This document shows, piece after piece, positions 1 to 9,272 of a DNA stretch of 64,000 nt. Under the pieces are notes generated by a model. That model had not been told where the DNA came from and did no database searches. It saw only the letters and a program-made list of their open reading frames with translations. Both the position numbers and the translations under genes were made by a program. The stretch lies in assembly GCA_031278395.1 (NCBI GenBank), contig JAITKM010000007.1, forward strand, positions 237,963 to 301,962. The letters run 5' to 3'. Position 1 is the first letter of the stretch; the number at the start of each line of letters is the position of its first letter. This DNA comes from Deltaproteobacteria bacterium. Its GTDB lineage: Bacteria; Bdellovibrionota_C; UBA2361; SZUA-149; JAITKM01.

Positions 1-1080
1 CTGTAAGCCAGAAATTATTTCTGTATTTGAAACATCTGACAACCCGCGTGTGATTTTAACTGGAACCACCTCATAGTTTTTAAACTGATAGACTAATGTT
101 TCTTCATTTTTCAAGTTTTTTATAAACTCTCGCGTAGGTTTTTCTTTTAATAAGTCGCCAGGCTTAAACTGAAATACAACATTGGGTAGTCTTAAGACGT
201 TAGTAACCTCTTTAATTTTAATCGTAACAAAAGCAGTCATTCCAGGTAATAATTTTTCGTTATCATTATTAATATGAATTACCACAGTATACATGATAAC
301 GTTTTGCTCTTTGGTTGGGTTTAAACGGATTTGCTCAATTTTACCAGTAAAGATTTCACCCGGATGAGCATCAACTGTAAAAGTAACTTCTTGGTTTTGA
401 TTAATCATGCCAATATCAGCTTCGGCAATACTTGCTTCAATTTGCATTTTTTTTAAGTCTTCTGCAATTTCAAAAAGAGTAGGGGTTTGGAAACTAGCAG
501 CCACTGTCTGCCCACGTTCGATTTGTCTTGAAATTACAGTGCCTGAAACTGGCGAAGTAATTTCGGCATAACTAAGGTTACGCAGCGCCTTGTTATATCT
601 TGATTGAGCGCTTTCCATGTCGGAGAGCGCAGTCGCTAGATCAACCTCAGCCTGCTCAAGTTCATATTTAGCAATGTAATTATCTATAAATAATTTTTTA
701 TTTCGGTCAGTATTAAGCTTTGAAATATTATATCTAGTTTTGGTTTGTTCTAATTTGGCTTTAGCTTCGTTGAGATCTTCATTAAGTATAGTTTTATCTA
801 GTTCAGCAAGTTTTTGTCCTTTTTTGACTTTGTCGTTATAGTCGGCAAATACGTTTTCAATAATCCCAGAGACTTGGGTTCCAACACTAATAATATTAAT
901 GGGACGCAGAGTGCCGCTAGCTGTAACGCTTTGTGAAACTCGCCCGTGTCGGACTTTTTCAAATTCAAAATCAGTGGCTTTTAAGTTATGCTCGGTTGAA
1001 GTGCAACTACGAATCACGACGCCAATTATAAATATCACAATTATTAAGACAATAATTTTAATTTTTGATTTTTTTTTCAT
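1..1080 (-). CDS. MacA/HlyD-type periplasmic adaptor of a tripartite efflux pump, C-terminus cut by window edge
   Basis: The minus strand is open from an ATG at 1080 to position 1, so the C-terminus lies outside the window. The first 25 or so residues are a lysine-rich stretch followed by a hydrophobic membrane anchor. Next come a lipoyl/barrel-sandwich half (VGTQVSGIIENVFADYNDKV), a coiled-coil hairpin and the returning half (EITSPVSGTVISRQIERGQT), the usual order in MacA-like membrane-fusion proteins. These link an inner-membrane ABC or RND transporter to TolC. The gene starts 4 nt after the stop of the TolC gene, so the two are probably co-transcribed. The transporter itself is probably just beyond the left edge. 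MacA rather than an RND adaptor is inference. Confidence 0.85.
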   Translation of the reverse strand, partial: MKKKSKIKIIVLIIVIFIIGVVIRSCTSTEHNLKATDFEFEKVRHGRVSQSVTASGTLRPINIISVGTQVSGIIENVFADYNDKVKKGQKLAELDKTILNEDLNEAKAKLEQTKTRYNISKLNTDRNKKLFIDNYIAKYELEQAEVDLATALSDMESAQSRYNKALRNLSYAEITSPVSGTVISRQIERGQTVAASFQTPTLFEIAEDLKKMQIEASIAEADIGMINQNQEVTFTVDAHPGEIFTGKIEQIRLNPTKEQNVIMYTVVIHINNDNEKLLPGMTAFVTIKIKEVTNVLRLPNVVFQFKPGDLLKEKPTREFIKNLKNEETLVYQFKNYEVVPVKITRGLSDVSNTEIISGLQ

Positions 1081-1084
1081 CTGA

Positions 1085-2458
1085 TTACTCATTTTCAGCT
1101 AACGCCCTTAATAAATTACTCTTGGCAATGAAAACGTTATAAACTGCTGAAACTTTTTCAACGCGGGCAGTAGCTAACTTAGATTGAGCGTTAAGTAGAT
1201 TAAGAATATTGCCTTTTCCAGCTTTATATGCCCCCAGTGCAACTTTTTCATTTTCTAAGGCGCTATCTAAGAGCTTAATACTAATTTCGTGATTTTTAAT
1301 TGCCGTTGTCCAGTTTTGATAAGTATCCCAAACATCAAGCTCTACAATTCTTTGGGTTCTCTTTAAGTCAGCTTTAGCGCTTTCAACTAAATAACGGCTT
1401 TGCATAATGTTGTAGGTATTACTAAATCCAGTGAAGATTGGAAAGGATAATTCTAAGCCAATTGTGCCGTTGTTTGAATTACTGTCATCGTTGCTAAATC
1501 TATCGTTAATCCCCAGTGAACTAGTTAAAGAAAGCGTGGGATAGTTTTTTTTCTGAGCAGCTTCAAGATTAGCCGTTGCGGCTTGCAATTCAGCTTTTTT
1601 GGCAGCCAGATCAGAACGTTTGTTAAGTGTAGATTTGATTAAGTCTTCAAGTTGTCCTTGAAATTGTAATTCCTTAATATCGGGAAAAAATTCAGCAAAA
1701 TTAAGTTTAGCATATGGCGCCAGATTTAAAAGGGAAAGTAGTTTGCCTTTACTGATTTGAAAATTATTTTCTGTGCGAGTTCGGTCTAGTTGCGCTTGAG
1801 CATATGAAGTTTCAGCTTGTAATTTATCACTCAACGCGACTAGTCCAAGTTCATAACGCTTGCTGGCTGCCTCAAAAGCTGATTTAGCACTAGCTTCATT
1901 AGCTAAAGCGCTTTGGGTAGCGGAGTGGTAACTGAGCATAGTATAATAAGCTGAGGTAATATCATAAATTGTGCTACGTAGATTGTGGTCAAAGGAGAAG
2001 TTTGCAGAAAGTAGATTTTGTTTAGTTTTTTCAATGTACGCGGGCGTTGCTCCAAAATCAAAAAGTAACCAACTTAAAGAAAGATTAGCGCTAGTGTCAG
2101 AGTTATAAGTTTTATTTCTACTATTTAGCAAACTGTCTGATTCTGAGAATTTGCGATTTAGATTAGCGCCGGAGTTTATTTTGGGTAAATATCCAGAGAG
2201 AGCTTGTCCGTAACTGGCGGCGCTGGCTCTAGCTTGCATGTAATTTTGTCTAATCGTCGGGCTATTGCAAATTGCAATTTCGATTATGTCGGCTAAGTAA
2301 AAAGCTTGGTTTGTATCAATTTGTTTTTCGTAACATTCAGTGAAGTCGGGTGAATTTTGGAGCGCGTCAAATGGGTCGTCTATAGAGAAGGCAAAGGCTG
2401 CTGGCAAGTATGCAAGTGAGATGTAGGTAAATAATATATATTTATATAATTTGAACAT
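1085..2458 (-). CDS. TolC-family outer-membrane efflux protein
   Basis: About 457 residues with the internally duplicated helical pattern of outer-membrane efflux proteins: repeated long amphipathic helices rich in Ala, Gln and Leu, for example ALANEASAKSAFEAASKRYE and a matching motif near the C-terminus (ALENEKVALGAYKAGKGNIL). It would form the outer-membrane channel and periplasmic tunnel for the adjacent adaptor. An ATG at 2485 also exists, but the ATG at 2458 places a classical signal peptide (MFKLYKY, hydrophobic core, PAAFA) at the N-terminus, so I chose it. No strong ribosome binding site is visible for either start. First gene of an efflux operon. Confidence 0.88.
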   Translation of the reverse strand: MFKLYKYILFTYISLAYLPAAFAFSIDDPFDALQNSPDFTECYEKQIDTNQAFYLADIIEIAICNSPTIRQNYMQARASAASYGQALSGYLPKINSGANLNRKFSESDSLLNSRNKTYNSDTSANLSLSWLLFDFGATPAYIEKTKQNLLSANFSFDHNLRSTIYDITSAYYTMLSYHSATQSALANEASAKSAFEAASKRYELGLVALSDKLQAETSYAQAQLDRTRTENNFQISKGKLLSLLNLAPYAKLNFAEFFPDIKELQFQGQLEDLIKSTLNKRSDLAAKKAELQAATANLEAAQKKNYPTLSLTSSLGINDRFSNDDSNSNNGTIGLELSFPIFTGFSNTYNIMQSRYLVESAKADLKRTQRIVELDVWDTYQNWTTAIKNHEISIKLLDSALENEKVALGAYKAGKGNILNLLNAQSKLATARVEKVSAVYNVFIAKSNLLRALAENE

Positions 2459-2790
2459 ATTTGAGCGCTTATTAAATGTGAGCATTTACGGAGTGACGAA
2501 ACGTTGATATTCTTCGTTACCCGCCTAAGTTTTAAAATGCGCACTGTTTTTGATGAAAATTACTAACGCAACGTTTCGATTTTTTTATTTTTTTTGGTGA
2601 TAAGAAGTAAAATCTAATATCTACCAAACTGGTAAGAGTTACAAAAATTTGACACTTTTTTGTAAACGCCGCCTTTTTGACAATCTCTAAACTTTAATTC
2701 GAATATTTTTTCGAAAATAAAAATTAAGATATTCAAGTAATTACTGCGCCTTTCAAATTTAAATCAATTTTATTGAGCAAGGTTTATTTT

Positions 2791-2808
2791 TCGGCATGCT
2801 CCTTGCTT
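2791..2808 (+). promoter_or_regulatory. Sigma-54-type promoter candidate for the flgB operon
   Basis: The sequence TCGGCATGCTCCTTGCTT has GG at 2793-2794 and GC at 2805-2806, exactly ten bases apart, close to the sigma-54 consensus TTGGCAC-N5-TTGC. It lies 40 bp before the flgB ATG at 2848. Sigma-54 control of rod/hook genes is common, and an NtrC-type activator is encoded at 20302-21711. The rest of the divergent gap from 2486 to 2790 is AT-rich; I see no gene in it and no convincing sigma-70 promoter. Confidence 0.6.
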
Positions 2809-2847
2809 TCAGGTTACAGAGTCAAAAATTAATCATGAATTTGAATT

Positions 2848-3267
2848 ATGAAATTATTTAACGAAAGAAGCATAATACTCAGTGAAAAAGTTCTGGACTT
2901 GTCTTTTAGACGACATGGAATTTTAACTTCTAATGCCGCTAACAGCGAAACTCCCGGCTTTAGAGCTAAAGAGCTTGATTTTGCTAAAGAGCTTGAACGA
3001 GCTTGGAAAGTAGGAAGCCCAAACCTTAGTTTAACTAATAATCTTAGATTGACTAACACCAGACACTTAAACACAGATTTTAATCCAGCCTCAAATGCTA
3101 AACTTGTTTATGACAATAGCGGCGCCGTAGGAGCGGATGGCAATAATGTAGATTTGGATATTAACCTGGGAAAAATCTCAACCAACGCTAGTCAATACAC
3201 TGGCGCCATAACTTTACTGGGTATGAAATTAAAAATGTTAAAAAATGCCGTAACTAACAAAGGATAA
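2848..3267 (+). CDS. flgB: Flagellar basal-body rod protein FlgB
   Basis: 139 residues, normal for FlgB. The N-terminal rod-protein motif is clear (ILTSNAANSETPGFRAKELD, about residues 25-44), and the C-terminus is an amphipathic helix ending in LKMLKNAVTNKG. FlgB forms the proximal rod where it meets the MS ring and export gate, and is exported by the flagellar type III system without a cleaved signal. First gene of an operon that continues without a break to about 10169; flgC follows after 4 nt. Confidence 0.95.
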   Translation: MKLFNERSIILSEKVLDLSFRRHGILTSNAANSETPGFRAKELDFAKELERAWKVGSPNLSLTNNLRLTNTRHLNTDFNPASNAKLVYDNSGAVGADGNNVDLDINLGKISTNASQYTGAITLLGMKLKMLKNAVTNKG

Positions 3268-3271
3268 AATT

Positions 3272-3706
3272 ATGTTTGGTTCAATTTATAACATAGCAGC
3301 TGGAGCCTTAAGCGCTAACCGTCTGCGCATTAATGTGGTAGCTAGTAATATTGCAAACGCCGAAACAACTCGGACTGAAGAAGGCGGACCCTACAAACGT
3401 CGTGAAGTAATTATGACCACAGTTACACCGCCAAGAGAATCTTTTGCGTCATTCTTAGAAAAAAAAGAATTAAAAGGCGTGCGGGTAGCGGAAATTCATG
3501 AAGATGAAAACCCTCCGCGTCTGGTTTATGATCCAGCGCACCCAGATGCAGATCCCGTTACTGGCAACGTAGCTCTGCCGAATATTAATCCAGTGGCGGA
3601 AATGACTAATATGCTCACAGCAAGTGCGGCATATAAAGCAATGGCGGAAATTGTTGGAGTTACTAAAGATATGGCAACAGCTTTAAAAGGCTTAGCGGAT
3701 AAATAA
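3272..3706 (+). CDS. flgC: Flagellar basal-body rod protein FlgC
   Basis: 144 residues. The N-terminus carries the conserved rod/hook signature (NRLRINVVASNIANAETTRT) and the FlgC-typical GGPYKRREV just after it. The C-terminal segment EMTNMLTASAAYKAMAEIV is the usual helix of the flagellar axial family. It makes part of the proximal rod. The standard order flgB-flgC-fliE is kept. Confidence 0.95.
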   Translation: MFGSIYNIAAGALSANRLRINVVASNIANAETTRTEEGGPYKRREVIMTTVTPPRESFASFLEKKELKGVRVAEIHEDENPPRLVYDPAHPDADPVTGNVALPNINPVAEMTNMLTASAAYKAMAEIVGVTKDMATALKGLADK

Positions 3707-3733
3707 TATTAATTAATATTTTTTAAGAAAACT

Positions 3734-4060
3734 ATGAACAACATAACTGGCGTATATAATTCAACCGGAAGATTAATTAAAGATGCAGCGCCTGTCTCTG
3801 CAATTCCAAAAATCACTGGTGATGTGCAGCAAGTTGGGCAACAGTCATTTGCGGATATGTTGGCAGAACAGATAAACAAGGTTAATGCCGAAGGCATTAC
3901 GGCTGATGATAAAATGGCAAACTACTTGGTTGGCAAAGAAGCTGATCCACATAGTGCAATTTTAGCTTTGCAAAAAGCTGATATTTCTTTCCAATTACTA
4001 ACCAGTGTTAGAGACAAAGTCATACAGGCATATCAGGAAGTTATGAGAACACAATTATAA
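3734..4060 (+). CDS. fliE: Flagellar hook-basal body complex protein FliE
   Basis: 108 residues, the usual FliE size. The C-terminal half shows the family pattern: an AILALQKADISFQLLTSVRD segment followed by KVIQAYQEVMRTQL. FliE is the adaptor between the MS ring (FliF) and the rod, and is among the first substrates of the flagellar export apparatus. It sits between flgC and fliF as in many bacteria; the 27-nt gap before it is AT-rich. Confidence 0.93.
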   Translation: MNNITGVYNSTGRLIKDAAPVSAIPKITGDVQQVGQQSFADMLAEQINKVNAEGITADDKMANYLVGKEADPHSAILALQKADISFQLLTSVRDKVIQAYQEVMRTQL

Positions 4061-4075
4061 TAATTAATAAAAAAT

Positions 4076-5737
4076 ATGGATTTTGATTTAAGCGTTATAT
4101 TAAAGCAAATTTGGAATATGTATAAAAAACTCTCGGCAATGCAGAAGCTGGCATTACCATTGTTATTTGTGCTGGGCGTGGTCAGTATTGTTTTTATTTC
4201 AAAGTGGGCAAGTCGTCCCGAATATGAAGTTTTATTTTCTAACTTACGTGAAAACTCAGCTGCTAGCGTGATTCAACAGCTCAAGGATAAAAAAATATCC
4301 TATACCCTGCAAGATAATGGACATACTGTCTTAGTTGCTCCGCCTTCAATTATTAATGAGCTGCGTCTTGACCTTGCCTCGAACGGTATTCCAAGCAGCG
4401 GTAGTATTGGCTTTGAAGTTTTTAAAGAAAACTCTTTTGGGCGTACCGGTTTTGTTGAAAAAATTATGGGCGTGCAAGCACTCCAAGGCGAACTAGAAAG
4501 AACCATTGCGAGTATTAGTGCAGTCCAAAGTGTACGGGTACACATTACTAAACCAGAGCGTTCAGTATTTGTTACTAAAGATATAGCCCCTACTGCGTCA
4601 GTCTTTCTTGACCTGAAAGCCGGGACTAGTTTAGAGAAAAAACAAATTAAAGGTATTACAAATTTAGTTGCCAATGCAGTTGAAGGCTTAACACCAGAAA
4701 ATATCACTATTGTTGATGAGCAAGGTAGTCAACTAAGCTATCAAGCTGAGGCTGAGCTGGACGGCTTAGATATATCAAGATTCGACTATCAAAAGAAACT
4801 CGAACAAACATATGAAAAACGGATTGAGTCGATGTTAAGCGGTATTTTAGGTGATGGCAAAGCAATTGCTCGTGTTACAGCGGAACTAGATTTTAATAAA
4901 GTTGAAAAAGAGGAAGAAATTTATGATCCCAGCAGTAAAGTTGCTCGTAGTGAAAGACTGCTTTCGGATAAGCTGGCTGGCACCGAAGAAGTTGGCGGTG
5001 TTTCTGGCGTGATGTCTAATTTGCAAAATCAGCGAGGTTTATTAAAAGCGCCGGATGGACAAAATGGTCTGGGACGCAAAGAATCCCTGGTTAATTATGA
5101 AATCTCACGTTCGGTCAGCAGAACCACCGCGCAACTAGGACGTTTAAGTCGTCTTTCGGTAGCAGTATTGGTCGATGGCAATTATACCACCACAGTAGGA
5201 GCGGCAGAAGCAGAATATAAGCCACTTTCAACTGAAATGATAAAACAAATTGAAAATTTAGTTAAACAATCTGTAGGTTATGATTCGGCACGCGGCGATA
5301 TGGTTACTGTAGAAAATATTCGTTTTATTGAGCCAACTGTTAGCACTCCGCTAGCAACGACAACTCCAACAGGAATTAATTTTGATTGGCAAAATAAAGC
5401 CTTTTTAATGGAAACGGGTCAGGTCGTTGTACCATTTTTGATTGCCGTTTTCTTTTTTATTTTTATGGTGCGTCCTTTGGTTAAAACTTTGTTAGCTAAA
5501 CCAACCGAAGCGGATGTTGATTTAAGTAGATTATTGCCAACTGGTATCAAAGAATTGGAAGCAGAATTAGAAGCTGAACGTAAGAAACTTTCAACTTCAA
5601 TTGGGAGTGATGATATTGGCACTATTGATATTGAAGAACTGGAAGGGTTAATTGCAAGCAATGCCAAAATGACTAAAGAAAATCCACAACAAGCAGCCTT
5701 GTTGATTAGACATTGGTTAAACGAAGGTATTAGGTAA
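4076..5737 (+). CDS. fliF: Flagellar MS-ring protein FliF
   Basis: 553 residues. A first membrane segment lies at about 25-45 (LALPLLFVLGVVSIVFISKW), followed by the YscJ/FliF ring-building region (EYEVLFSNLRENSAASVIQQ, then GSIGFEVFKENSFGRTGFVE) and the FliF C-terminal periplasmic domain (NYEISRSVSRTTAQLGRLSR). A second membrane helix at about 447-470 precedes a cytoplasmic tail ending in NPQQAALLIRHWLNEG, the FliG-binding helix. It forms the inner-membrane ring on which the motor is built. fliG begins 5 nt downstream. Confidence 0.96.
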   Translation: MDFDLSVILKQIWNMYKKLSAMQKLALPLLFVLGVVSIVFISKWASRPEYEVLFSNLRENSAASVIQQLKDKKISYTLQDNGHTVLVAPPSIINELRLDLASNGIPSSGSIGFEVFKENSFGRTGFVEKIMGVQALQGELERTIASISAVQSVRVHITKPERSVFVTKDIAPTASVFLDLKAGTSLEKKQIKGITNLVANAVEGLTPENITIVDEQGSQLSYQAEAELDGLDISRFDYQKKLEQTYEKRIESMLSGILGDGKAIARVTAELDFNKVEKEEEIYDPSSKVARSERLLSDKLAGTEEVGGVSGVMSNLQNQRGLLKAPDGQNGLGRKESLVNYEISRSVSRTTAQLGRLSRLSVAVLVDGNYTTTVGAAEAEYKPLSTEMIKQIENLVKQSVGYDSARGDMVTVENIRFIEPTVSTPLATTTPTGINFDWQNKAFLMETGQVVVPFLIAVFFFIFMVRPLVKTLLAKPTEADVDLSRLLPTGIKELEAELEAERKKLSTSIGSDDIGTIDIEELEGLIASNAKMTKENPQQAALLIRHWLNEGIR

Positions 5738-5742
5738 TACAT

Positions 5743-6765
5743 ATGGCGACAGAAACAGAAACCCCTAAGAAAAAAATAAGCTCAACGCAAAAAGCAGCAA
5801 TTATCTTGATGAGCTTAGGTAAAGACCAAGCCGCTGAAGTTATGCGTTTTTTGTCTGAAAGTGAAGTTAAAAAAATCAGTCGAGCATTTATGGAGGTTCA
5901 AGAAGTTCAGCGCGAAATTCAACAGGAGATCGCGACCGAGTTTCGCAAAATGCTCACTGCAGCAAATAAGCTCGTGATTGACGGACAAGAATTTGCCAAA
6001 GATGTAATTGCGGCAGCTTTTGGTAGCGAAGGTGGCGATAGCCTGTTGGATTATATGAAAGGAAGTAAAAAAGAATCCTTAACTTCTATTATAGGGGATA
6101 TTCCAGAAAATATTTTGGATACAATTATTGCTGGCGAACACCCGCAAACTGTAGCTTTTATCTTAACTAAAATGTTACCAGACCAAGCCGCTCGCACAGT
6201 TGCCAGATTAGAAGAAGAATTGCGTTTTGATGTTATGCGTCGTTTATCCACTATGGAAAATGTTAAAGCTGAAGTTGTTGATGAAGTTCGCGAAATATTA
6301 CGCGGTTATATTAAAGGGGGAGGGCAGGAAGAAGAAAATGTAGGCGGTCCTAAAGTTGCTGCTTCAATTTTAAACTTAATTGATAAAAATATTGAAAATC
6401 AGATTTTTGAAGATTTAGAAGAAACGAATCCAGAACTCGCATCTGAAATTAAGAGTTTAATGTTTACCTTTGAGGATATTGTTGGTTTTGACGATCGCAC
6501 AATGCAGACAATTTTAAAAGACGTCCCACGCGAAACTTTAGTTTTGGCAATTAAAACAGCTAGTCCAGAATTAAAGACGTTAATCTTTAAGAATATGTCG
6601 CAAAGAGCCGGGCAAATGTTAAAAGAAGATTTAGAAGTTATGGGACCAACCAAATTGAAGGATGTAGAAAAAGCTCAACAGTCGATTATTGACTTAATTA
6701 GAAAATTAGAAGGCGAAGGTAAGATTGTCATCGGCGGTGGCACAGGTGGAGATGTCTTAGTTTGA
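5743..6765 (+). CDS. fliG: Flagellar motor switch protein FliG
   Basis: 340 residues, typical for FliG. The N-domain (QKAAIILMSLGKDQAAEVMR) binds FliF. The middle domain holds the EHPQ motif (AGEHPQTVAFILTKMLPDQA). The C-terminal torque domain (FEDIVGFDDRTMQTILKDVP, LVLAIKTASPELKTLIFKNM) carries the charged residues that face the stator. FliG couples stator force to rotation and takes part in switching. The gene lies tightly between fliF and fliH. Confidence 0.96.
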   Translation: MATETETPKKKISSTQKAAIILMSLGKDQAAEVMRFLSESEVKKISRAFMEVQEVQREIQQEIATEFRKMLTAANKLVIDGQEFAKDVIAAAFGSEGGDSLLDYMKGSKKESLTSIIGDIPENILDTIIAGEHPQTVAFILTKMLPDQAARTVARLEEELRFDVMRRLSTMENVKAEVVDEVREILRGYIKGGGQEEENVGGPKVAASILNLIDKNIENQIFEDLEETNPELASEIKSLMFTFEDIVGFDDRTMQTILKDVPRETLVLAIKTASPELKTLIFKNMSQRAGQMLKEDLEVMGPTKLKDVEKAQQSIIDLIRKLEGEGKIVIGGGTGGDVLV

Positions 6766-6772
6766 GAATATT

Positions 6773-7510
6773 ATGAAGATAATTGATTCTATCAAAGATT
6801 ATATTGCGTCGAACTACCAAGATCAGGGCTGGGAACGTCTGGGAGCTTGCGAGGGAGAGGATTTTAATAGCTTGGAATGTGAAAAACTAGGTTTAATGCC
6901 GAGCGTTAGTCCAATGTTTGAGGATTTTGAGGAAAGCCAGTTTGCCGAAGTTATCGCAGAAGCTGATTCAGATTCTGAAATTAATCCAGAATTAATAGAA
7001 AAAATAAAAGAAGAAAGTTTCGCAGCGGGCAAGTTGGCTGGTAGAGAAGAATGTAAAAGTCTAGTCACAGCCGAATATACTAAACAACTTGAAGTATTAG
7101 AAAATAAGTTCCAGCAATTAACATTTGATATTAACCAAGAGAAAAAAACTTTTTACGAAAAGCTGGAAAAAGAAACACTGAATCTGGCGCTGCAAGTTGC
7201 CAAGAGAATTTTACAAATTACGGTCGAGACAAAACCAGACTATATAATTGAAATTCTGCATCAGGCTTTTGCAACCAAGCTGGCAAGTCAGCCGCTAAGA
7301 ATCAAGCTGTCACGGACAGATTACGAGTTTATACAAAAGTTAGGTTTACCAGCTGAGTTAAGTCCTGAAAAGACAGGTGTTGAATATGTAGCAGATAATA
7401 ATATTAAGTCTGGCTGTATTGTTGAAACAGAAGTTGGAAATTTAGATTTACAGATTGAAAATATGTGGCGCGAGGTAGTAGCGCAATTGGAGGAGATTTA
7501 TAAAGCATAA
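6773..7510 (+). CDS. fliH: Flagellar assembly protein FliH, export-ATPase regulator
   Basis: 245 residues. The acidic N-terminal third is variable. The middle is a coiled coil with the FliH-like AAGKLAGREECKSLVTAEYT stretch, and the C-terminal part resembles the V-ATPase E-subunit/FliH fold (NLALQVAKRILQITVETKPD; the end is ENMWREVVAQLEEIYKA). FliH holds the FliI ATPase in check and brings it to the export gate. The call rests on these patterns and on the position between fliG and fliI. Its stop is followed at once by a short intercistronic repeat (7511-7537). Confidence 0.88.
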   Translation: MKIIDSIKDYIASNYQDQGWERLGACEGEDFNSLECEKLGLMPSVSPMFEDFEESQFAEVIAEADSDSEINPELIEKIKEESFAAGKLAGREECKSLVTAEYTKQLEVLENKFQQLTFDINQEKKTFYEKLEKETLNLALQVAKRILQITVETKPDYIIEILHQAFATKLASQPLRIKLSRTDYEFIQKLGLPAELSPEKTGVEYVADNNIKSGCIVETEVGNLDLQIENMWREVVAQLEEIYKA

Positions 7511-7537
7511 AGGTTCCCTGAATTATTGGAGATATCC
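7511..7537 (+). repeat. Short intercistronic repeat, copy 1 (fliH/fliI junction)
   Basis: AGGTTCCCTGAATTATTGG followed by AGATATCC starts directly after the fliH stop and ends at the fliI ATG. Near-copies lie at 21712-21746, 23002-23030, 24934-24960 and 28680-28710, again between a stop and the next start; a partial copy lies at 13054-13072. The GGAGA inside it acts as the fliI ribosome binding site. Confidence 0.6.
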
Positions 7538-8842
7538 ATGAATTATTTTGGTCGCGCGGAAGAATTATTAACTCGTACATCGCCAGTCAGCACTTGCGGT
7601 TATGTAACAGATATTACGGGACTAATTATTGAAGGCTCTGGACCAGCTGTCGGCATTGGCACAACTTGCACAATTGTTCAAGACAGTCGTCGTATTGCAG
7701 CGCAAGTTGTAGGATTTAGAAAAGGTAGTATTTTGCTTATGTCTTTTGATGATGTTTATGGTATTGCGCCTGGCGCAACAATTATTTCACAAGGGGAAAT
7801 TTCAAAAGTTTTAGTTAGTCGTGAACTTTTAGGACATGTTATTGATCCGTTAGGTAAACCGCTGGATTCGGCTTTGCCTCTGACAGTTGGTTCAGAAGTT
7901 CCTGTATTTCAAAATCCACCGTCGCCACTCAAACGCGATAGAATTGAGGAAGTTTTTGATGTGGGGATTAAGGCAGTGAATAGTATTTTGTCTATTGGTA
8001 AAGGGCAACGTGTAGCAATTATGGCTGGTTCGGGTGTAGGTAAATCAACTTTTTTAAGTATGATTGCTAAACATTCCAAAAGCTCGATTAATGTAATTGC
8101 TTTAGTAGGCGAGCGAGGACGTGAAGTGCGGGAATTTATTGAAAGAGATTTGGGCGTTGAGGGACTGGCCAGAAGTGTCATTGTTACGGCAACCAGCGAT
8201 TCCAGCGCCTTGCTTAGGATACGAGCTGGGTTTGTGGCTACTGCGATTGCGGAGTATTTTAGAGATCAGGGAGAAGATGTGTGTTTGATGTTGGATTCAA
8301 TTACTCGTTTTTGCATGGCACAAAGAGAGATTGGTTTAGCTGTGGGTGAGCCACCTTCAACTAATGGCTATACGCCATCAGTTTTTGCGCTCTTACCCAA
8401 GTTGCTTGAACGAGCTGGTTGTAAGGCTGGGGCTGGGTCGATTACGGCATTCTATACTGTTTTGGTTGAAGGCGATGATCTAAACGAACCTATTGCAGAT
8501 GCAGTGCGAGGTATTCTTGACGGTCATATTGTTTTAAGTCGGGCGTTGGCAAATGCAGGTCATTATCCAGCTATCGATGTCTTGCAAAGTGTATCTAGAG
8601 TGATGACTGATATTGTGCCAATTGAAAAGATTACTTTAGCACAAGAGACGCGAAAAGTGCTAGCCGATTATAAAGCCATTGAGGATTTAGTAACGGCTGG
8701 AGCTTATAAAGAAGGGCAAAATAAGTCGGCGGATTATGCTTTAGCGCATATTGAAGAAGTGCAGGAGTTTTTAAAACAAAAACCGCTTGAGGCATATAAT
8801 GTCGGGCAAGCTGATGAATTATTAAGTAAGGTATTTAAATGA
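7538..8842 (+). CDS. fliI: Flagellar export ATPase FliI
   Basis: About 434 residues, F1-beta-like. The P-loop is MAGSGVGKST near residue 165, Walker B is CLMLDSITRF, and the sequence VGEPPSTNGYTPSVFALLPK is strongly typical of FliI/YscN. It energises export of rod, hook and filament subunits. A TTG at 7526 is in frame, but the ATG at 7538 has a well-spaced GGAGA and gives a start like other FliI proteins, so I prefer it. It overlaps fliJ by 4 nt (ATGA), which suggests coupled translation. Confidence 0.95.
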   Translation: MNYFGRAEELLTRTSPVSTCGYVTDITGLIIEGSGPAVGIGTTCTIVQDSRRIAAQVVGFRKGSILLMSFDDVYGIAPGATIISQGEISKVLVSRELLGHVIDPLGKPLDSALPLTVGSEVPVFQNPPSPLKRDRIEEVFDVGIKAVNSILSIGKGQRVAIMAGSGVGKSTFLSMIAKHSKSSINVIALVGERGREVREFIERDLGVEGLARSVIVTATSDSSALLRIRAGFVATAIAEYFRDQGEDVCLMLDSITRFCMAQREIGLAVGEPPSTNGYTPSVFALLPKLLERAGCKAGAGSITAFYTVLVEGDDLNEPIADAVRGILDGHIVLSRALANAGHYPAIDVLQSVSRVMTDIVPIEKITLAQETRKVLADYKAIEDLVTAGAYKEGQNKSADYALAHIEEVQEFLKQKPLEAYNVGQADELLSKVFK

Positions 8843-9270
8843 AAAAATTTGATTTTCGCTTAGACAAAATTTTAGATTATCGACAAGGTTGTCGGAAAAT
8901 AAGTCAGGAGGAGTTAGTGCGGCGTAATAATGAATTATTTGAGATAGAGCAATATATTGAAGCCCTAGCTAAAGAGCAGCAGCGAGTTGCTACCAGCCAA
9001 GAGCAGTATCAATTAAATATTGCGGACTTGTTTTTGTCTTCGATGTATCAGGAAAAATTGCAAAAAGAGTTAGTTCTGCAAAAAGAATTAGGTAAGAAAG
9101 TTGAGGCGCAAGTTGATTTAGCTCGTGAGAATTATATAGAGAAAAGTAAGGAAGTTCGTGTTTTGGAATTATTAAAGGATAAAAAATTTGACGAGCATAA
9201 AATAGATTTAAAGAGAAGTGAAAGAAAACGTTTAGATGAAATAGCACACAGACAACCAAGAGGAGTTTAA
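8839..9270 (+). CDS. fliJ: Flagellar export chaperone FliJ
   Basis: 143 residues, almost wholly charged coiled coil, with the FliJ-style start FDFRLDKILDYRQGCRKISQ and end RSERKRLDEIAHRQPRGV. FliJ works with FliI/FliH as a chaperone-escort and stalk-like part of the export ATPase. Sequence conservation in this family is low, so size, coiled-coil character and position right behind fliI carry most of the weight. The ribosome binding site of the next gene (AGGAG) lies in its last codons. Confidence 0.85.
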   Translation: MKKFDFRLDKILDYRQGCRKISQEELVRRNNELFEIEQYIEALAKEQQRVATSQEQYQLNIADLFLSSMYQEKLQKELVLQKELGKKVEAQVDLARENYIEKSKEVRVLELLKDKKFDEHKIDLKRSERKRLDEIAHRQPRGV

Positions 9271-9272
9271 GC

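Noticed and set aside
899-1084. Short plus-strand reading frame opposite the efflux adaptor gene
   Set aside because: The minus strand encodes a convincing MacA-like N-terminus over the same bases.
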